From positions 1 through 9,553 of the forward strand of contig JAUUZX010000023.1 in NCBI GenBank assembly GCA_030592025.1: a DNA stretch of 9,553 bases. Direction: 5' to 3'. Every line of letters starts with the position of its first letter. The stretch's first letter is position 1. Source of the DNA: a bacterium. GTDB lineage: Bacteria; Krumholzibacteriota; Krumholzibacteria; LZORAL124-64-63. A model generated the notes under the pieces. It saw only the letters and a list, made by a program, of their open reading frames with translations, had not been told where the DNA came from and did no database searches. Below, piece by piece: positions 6,044-9,553 of the stretch. Made by a program: the position numbers and the translations under genes.

Positions 6044-7504
6044 TTGAACCAACAGCCCCTGCATCGCCGCCGTTTTTGCCCGCCCAGCCGTCTCGTGGCG
6101 GTGGTGTGGGGCCTGGTCCTGGTTGCTACCGCGGCGCTTGCGGTCGACGATGATCCCTGCGCCCGGGGCCAGAAGCTCTACCGGGCCGGTGAGTTCGACG
6201 CGGCACGGGAGGCCTTGACCGCCTGCCTCGAGACGACCGGCGACCAGGTCGAGATCCTGCTGCCCCTGGCCATCATGGACCTGCGCGAGAGGAATCTGCC
6301 CCGCGCCGTGGACCTGGTGAAGCGCGCCGTGGTGGTCGCGCCCGAGGACCCGGACGCGTACTACTGGTATGGTCGGGCCCTGCTGCGCAGCGGACGCACC
6401 GCCGAGGCCCGCGCCCAGTGGGAGAAGGGGATGGGCTTTTCCGTCGAGCACGTGGGCCTGCTCGAGGGCCTGGCCCGGCTCTCCCTCTCCGAGGGTGAGG
6501 CAGCCAAGGCCTACAACCTGCTGACCCAACTCCAGCGCCAGGGCGTGGACGATGGCTGGCTGCACCACCTGCTGGCGGAAATCGCCGCGGGCAAGGGCCT
6601 GTGGGAGCCGGCCCTGAGCCATCTCGAGGATGCCATGGCGCGGGACGAGCCCAACCTCGAGGACCTGATCATGGCCTCGGAGTTGGCGGTGGTCGCCCAG
6701 CAGCCGGACAAGGCCCTGGTCTTCGGGCGCCGGGCGGTGGCCCACTCGGCCGAGGCGCGGTCCTACGGCACCCTGGGCGAGACCTTCTTCGCCCTCGACG
6801 AGGTCGACTCGGCCCTGGTCTACCTGCGTCTGGCCGTGGCCCTGCCCGGCGCGGCATCGCGGTACAGCTTCAACCTGGCCAACGCCCTCGAGGTGGCGGG
6901 CCTGTTCAGCGAGGCCGGTGAGCAGTTTCGTGCCTACGTGGCCGCCGAACCCGACGACCCCGCGGGGCACTTCAACTACGCGATCCACCTGGACAAGGGT
7001 GGCCGGTCCGTGGATGCGCTGGCGGAATTGGCGAAGACCATCGAAGTGGAGCCGGGCCACCTGAATGCCCGGGTGATCCGCACCCAGATCCTGGAGGGTC
7101 TGGGTCGCTGGGACGACGCCCTGGCCGAGGTCGAGGCCCTGCGGGAATGGGATCCGCGCAGCGCCGCCGAGTTGCGGGAGTGGTCGCGTCGTCTGGAGAC
7201 GCTGCAGGCCGCGGCCCTGGCGGCCCACGATGAGGGCAAGGTCCACCTGCTGTACATGGTGGTGAGCGATCCCGAAGTGCTGGAGCGGGTGGAGGCCGAG
7301 TTGACCGAAGGCGTTGATTTCAGCGACGTGACCATGCGTTATTCGGAGGGGCCGGCCGCGGCGAGGGGCGGGGATATCGGTTGGATCCGGCCCGCGGAGA
7401 TGGTTGAACCCCTGCGCGGCGCCATCGAATCACTGTCCGAAAATGAGATAAGCCCTCCGACCATGTCGAGAGGGCTGTATCATCTGTTCAAGCGGGTCCC
7501 CTGA
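6044..7504 (+). CDS. Exported TPR protein with C-terminal parvulin-like (PpiC) domain
   Basis: From TTG 6044 the product has 486 residues. A signal peptide is clear: basic RRR (8-10), a hydrophobic core (17-30, LVAVVWGLVLVATA) and an ALA cleavage motif at 31-33, so the mature protein starts near VDDDP. Residues about 38-390 form nine or ten TPR-like helical pairs (for example AYYWYGRALLRSGRTAEARAQ and YSFNLANALEVAGLFSEAGEQ). Residues 399-486 match the parvulin prolyl isomerase fold in order: a first strand with H401 (KVHLLYMVV), a helix ending in EGVDFSDVTMRYSEGPAA, the family motif ARGGDIGW (440-447), SENEISPP, and a closing strand LYHLFKRV with H480. Both His positions of the parvulin core are kept. 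The likely role is a periplasmic or envelope chaperone or scaffold. The domain is short, so catalysis is uncertain. A TPR-parvulin order differs from SurA and PrsA. Confidence 0.85.
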   Translation: MNQQPLHRRRFCPPSRLVAVVWGLVLVATAALAVDDDPCARGQKLYRAGEFDAAREALTACLETTGDQVEILLPLAIMDLRERNLPRAVDLVKRAVVVAPEDPDAYYWYGRALLRSGRTAEARAQWEKGMGFSVEHVGLLEGLARLSLSEGEAAKAYNLLTQLQRQGVDDGWLHHLLAEIAAGKGLWEPALSHLEDAMARDEPNLEDLIMASELAVVAQQPDKALVFGRRAVAHSAEARSYGTLGETFFALDEVDSALVYLRLAVALPGAASRYSFNLANALEVAGLFSEAGEQFRAYVAAEPDDPAGHFNYAIHLDKGGRSVDALAELAKTIEVEPGHLNARVIRTQILEGLGRWDDALAEVEALREWDPRSAAELREWSRRLETLQAAALAAHDEGKVHLLYMVVSDPEVLERVEAELTEGVDFSDVTMRYSEGPAAARGGDIGWIRPAEMVEPLRGAIESLSENEISPPTMSRGLYHLFKRVP

Positions 7505-7555
7505 GGGTGACCTGGTCCCGTGAAGGCGGCCGGATCCCCTGAAGGCAACCGGGTC
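7495..7555 (+). repeat. Three 19-bp imperfect tandem repeats over the stop codon of the TPR-parvulin gene
   Basis: Units at 7495-7513, 7514-7532 and 7533-7551, with a truncated fourth (GGTC, 7552-7555), follow the consensus GGTCCCCTGAAGGCGACCG with 14-15 of 19 bases shared between any two. The first unit contains the TGA stop (7502-7504). It can also fold as a hairpin, GGTCCCC paired with GGGTGACC (one bulged T), with the stop codon as the three-base loop. There is no T-run, so this is at best a weak terminator. The repeats fill nearly all the space between this gene and the end of rpmB. Confidence 0.7.
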
Positions 7556-7558
7556 GTT

Positions 7559-7750
7559 CTAGACGACTTTCTTCACCGTGCCGGTACGGATGCAGCGGGT
7601 GCACACATAGCCGCGCTGGACCTTGCCGTCCTGCTCGAACCGGATCTTTTGCAGATTGGGCAACCAGCGGTGCCGCGTCAGGTTATGGGCATGGCTGACG
7701 CGGTTGCCGTACTGGGGGCCCTTGTTGCAGACAGAGCATTTCCTGCTCAT
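7559..7750 (-). CDS. rpmB: 50S ribosomal protein L28, zinc-ribbon type
   Basis: The 63-residue product starts [20 protein letters not shown] and contains [16 protein letters not shown] and [16 protein letters not shown], which are the conserved blocks of bacterial L28, a small protein of the large ribosomal subunit. Four cysteines, C5, C8, C50 and C53, form two CxxC pairs, so this is the zinc-binding (C+) form. The start ATG at 7750 is chosen by GGAGG (7763-7759 on the minus strand) eight bases upstream; a longer in-frame ORF adds 13 residues before the conserved start. It is transcribed away from recG and convergently with the TPR-parvulin gene. No rpmG or other ribosomal gene is adjacent. 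Confidence 0.97.
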   Translation of the reverse strand: MSRKCSVCNKGPQYGNRVSHAHNLTRHRWLPNLQKIRFEQDGKVQRGYVCTRCIRTGTVKKVV

Positions 7751-7758
7751 GGGACTAT

Positions 7759-7763
7759 CCTCC
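7759..7763 (-). promoter_or_regulatory. Ribosome binding site of rpmB
   Basis: GGAGG on the minus strand lies 8 bases before the ATG at 7750. It supports the short 63-residue L28 over the longer in-frame reading. Confidence 0.7.
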
Positions 7764-7768
7764 ACGAG

Positions 7769-7797
7769 TTGAATTCCAAGGCAAGGCAATTTAACAT
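7769..7797 (+). promoter_or_regulatory. Candidate recG promoter
   Basis: TTGAAT (7769-7774) and TAACAT (7792-7797) are 17 bp apart, each matching four of six consensus bases. Transcription would start near 7804, about 39 bases before the recG ATG. The -10 overlaps the -10 proposed for rpmB on the other strand, so the two polymerases would compete for the same DNA. Confidence 0.45.
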
Positions 7798-7816
7798 CCT
7801 ACTCCCGTTGCAGCAA
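7788..7816 (-). promoter_or_regulatory. Candidate rpmB promoter
   Basis: On the minus strand TTGCTG (7816-7811) is 17 bp before TAAATT (7793-7788), which is preceded by TG at the extended -10 position. Transcription would start near 7781, giving a leader of about 30 bases that carries the rpmB ribosome site. The -35 is weak and the -10 fair. The region is one of the few AT-rich patches in the window, which supports it. Confidence 0.45.
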
Positions 7817-7842
7817 GAAAGTATTCGTTGCGAGGCCCCGGC

Positions 7843-9553
7843 ATGAAACCAGCGATGGAACTCCAGACAGCCGTCCAGTACCTCAAAGGGGTGGGGCCTG
7901 CCCGCGCCCGCGCCCTGGAGCGGTTGGGCATCGGGACCGTGGGCGACCTCCTGGCCCACTACCCGCGCCGTTGGTTCGACCGCAGCCGGACGGTGCCCAT
8001 CGGCCGGACCGCAGCGGGGCAGGACGTCACCATCCAGGGCGAGGTCCTGACCGTCGGCGAGCAGCGCACCCGTCGCGGCGGCACCCTGCAGACGGTGACC
8101 CTGGGGGACGACACCGGTGTCGTCTTCTGCGTGTGGTTCAACCAGCGCTACGTCCTGAAACAGTTCCGGCCCGGGCGCCGGGTGCTGGCCAGCGGCATCA
8201 TCCAGTTCCGGGGCGGCCAGCGCCAGCTCGCCCACCCGGATTTCGAGATCCAGGAGGGCGAGGGGCCGGGGGCCGGGCTCCACACGGGTCGCCTCGTGCC
8301 GGTGTACGGCCTGACCTCCGGCGTGGGGCAGCATTGGCTGAGGGGGCTCGTCCACCAGGTCCTCCACGAGACCGGGCTGGTCTTCGACGAGATCCTGCCC
8401 GCGGCCCTGCGCCGACGTCACGACCTGCCGGGCCGCCGGCGGGCCCTGGAGGACATCCATTTCCCTGCGGACGCCGTCGCCCTGGAAGCGGCGCGGCAGC
8501 GTCTGGTCATCGAGGAGATCTTCGGCATCCAGGTGCTCATGGCCCTGCGCCGCGAGGACCGGCGCAACCGCGCCGGGGTGCGGCTCGACCGCCCCGGCGA
8601 TCTCACCCGGCGCATGGTCGAGGCGCTGCCCTTCTCCCTGACCGGCGCCCAGCGCAAGGTGCTGGCGGAGATCCTGGCGGACCTGCGCTCCGGCGGCGTC
8701 ATGCACCGCCTGCTCCAGGGGGATGTGGGCTCGGGCAAGACCCTGGTGGCCCTGGTGGCGGCCCTCTTCGTCATCGAGCAGGGGTGGCAGGCCGTGCTCA
8801 TGGCCCCGACGGAGGTGCTGGCCCGGCAGCACGGCGACACCCTGCGCCGCCTCACCGACCCCCTGGGCGTGACCGTCGAGACCCTCACCGGGTCCACCGG
8901 CGCCAAGGACCGGCGCGCCATCCTGGCGGGGGCGGCGGCCGGCGAGATCGATCTCCTGGTGGGGACCCACGCGGTGCTCAACGACGATGTTGCCCTGCCG
9001 CGGCTGGCCCTGGCCGTGGTGGACGAGCAGCACCGCTTCGGCGTGCGTCAGCGGGGCCGTTCGACGGGCGGGGCCGACGATGAGCAGTCGACCCATGTCC
9101 TGGTCATGAGCGCGACGCCCATCCCGCGCAGCCTGTCCCTCACCCTGTACGGCGATCTGGACCTGTCGATCATCGACGCCCTGCCCGCCGGACGTCAGCC
9201 GATCACGACGACCCTCGTGCGCGCGGGCCAGGAAGCCCAGGTGTGGGCGGCGGTGGAGGAGGCGGCGGCGCGGGGACGGCAGACCTACGTGGTCCATCCC
9301 GTCATCGAGGAGACCGAGGGCCAGGACCTGAAGGCCGCCGAAGCCGAGTTCGCCCGCCTGGGCAGCGAGGTGCTGCCGGACCTGCGTCTGGCCCTGCTCC
9401 ACGGCCGCCTGAAGCCGCGGGAGAAGAACGAGGTCATGGCCGCCTTCGCCGGGGGCGACATCGATGTGCTCGTGGCCACGACGGTCGTCGAGGTGGGATT
9501 GGACGTGCCCAACGCCACGGAAATGGTCATCCACAACCCCGAGCGCTTCGGCC
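7843..9553 (+). CDS. recG: ATP-dependent DNA helicase RecG (partial, 3' end outside window)
   Basis: About 570 codons are visible; RecG is usually near 690, so roughly the last 120 are missing. The N-terminus has the helix-hairpin-like LKGVGPARARALERLGI and YPRRWFDR blocks and an OB-fold wedge domain (about 60-150) used to bind branched DNA. The superfamily 2 helicase motifs follow: Walker A GDVGSGKT (293-300), MAPTEVLARQH, the DEQHRFGVRQRG box (D394 E395 Q396 H397) that is diagnostic for RecG rather than UvrD-type or Mfd helicases, MSATPIPRSL (from 422) and ATTVVEVGLDVPNA (from 545). RecG remodels stalled replication forks and Holliday junctions. ATG 7843 follows GAGG (7832-7835) by seven bases; ATG 7855, four codons on, is an alternative. 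No frameshift is visible. Confidence 0.97.
   Translation, partial: MKPAMELQTAVQYLKGVGPARARALERLGIGTVGDLLAHYPRRWFDRSRTVPIGRTAAGQDVTIQGEVLTVGEQRTRRGGTLQTVTLGDDTGVVFCVWFNQRYVLKQFRPGRRVLASGIIQFRGGQRQLAHPDFEIQEGEGPGAGLHTGRLVPVYGLTSGVGQHWLRGLVHQVLHETGLVFDEILPAALRRRHDLPGRRRALEDIHFPADAVALEAARQRLVIEEIFGIQVLMALRREDRRNRAGVRLDRPGDLTRRMVEALPFSLTGAQRKVLAEILADLRSGGVMHRLLQGDVGSGKTLVALVAALFVIEQGWQAVLMAPTEVLARQHGDTLRRLTDPLGVTVETLTGSTGAKDRRAILAGAAAGEIDLLVGTHAVLNDDVALPRLALAVVDEQHRFGVRQRGRSTGGADDEQSTHVLVMSATPIPRSLSLTLYGDLDLSIIDALPAGRQPITTTLVRAGQEAQVWAAVEEAAARGRQTYVVHPVIEETEGQDLKAAEAEFARLGSEVLPDLRLALLHGRLKPREKNEVMAAFAGGDIDVLVATTVVEVGLDVPNATEMVIHNPERFG

Noticed and set aside
7505..7558. Strong bidirectional terminator between the converging genes
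   Set aside because: Hairpins exist, but none is followed by a T-run on either strand; the region is better described as a tandem repeat.
7747..9534. A 595-codon open frame on the minus strand opposite recG
   Set aside because: The plus strand encodes RecG with all helicase motifs in order; the antisense product shows no domain.

Overview
The window is a GC-rich (about 70% by eye), gene-dense stretch of bacterial chromosome with housekeeping genes. It starts in the last codons of murC and runs through a forward division cluster: murC (3' end), ftsQ, ftsA, ftsZ, and a TPR protein that starts one base after the ftsZ stop. A reverse-strand single-domain response regulator follows, tail-to-tail with the TPR gene. 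Next come a forward gene for an exported TPR protein ending in a parvulin-like domain, reverse-strand rpmB (ribosomal protein L28), and the first ~570 codons of forward recG, which leaves the window.

Lineage: murC is followed directly by ftsQ, with no murB or ddl between them. From general knowledge this resembles the compact murG-murC-ftsQ-ftsA-ftsZ order of Bacteroidetes and relatives. The high GC, long acidic FtsZ linker and abundance of TPR proteins would fit a high-GC uncultured phylum of or near the FCB group, but that is inference; no marker here fixes the phylum. The protein set (exported protein with signal peptide, FtsQ, MurC) indicates a walled bacterium.

Layout: 1-143 murC end; 149-943 ftsQ; 1004-2245 ftsA; 2246-2351 a locally AT-richer leader with a perfect 8-bp inverted repeat around a weak promoter-like element; 2352-3824 ftsZ; 3826-5526 cytoplasmic TPR protein; 5523-5924 (-) CheY-like receiver; 5925-6043 divergent intergenic region; 6044-7504 TPR-parvulin protein; 7495-7555 three 19-bp tandem repeats across the stop codon; 7559-7750 (-) rpmB; 7751-7842 short divergent promoter region; 7843-9553 recG (partial).

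How it fits together: MurC makes a peptidoglycan precursor, FtsQ links the divisome to periplasmic wall synthesis, and FtsA tethers FtsZ filaments to the membrane. The TPR gene welded to ftsZ is the best candidate for a new lineage-specific division or envelope factor. I found no mobile element, CRISPR array, tRNA, rRNA or defence system. The notable points are the uncharacterised TPR genes and unusual details in FtsZ, FtsA and the intergenic regions.
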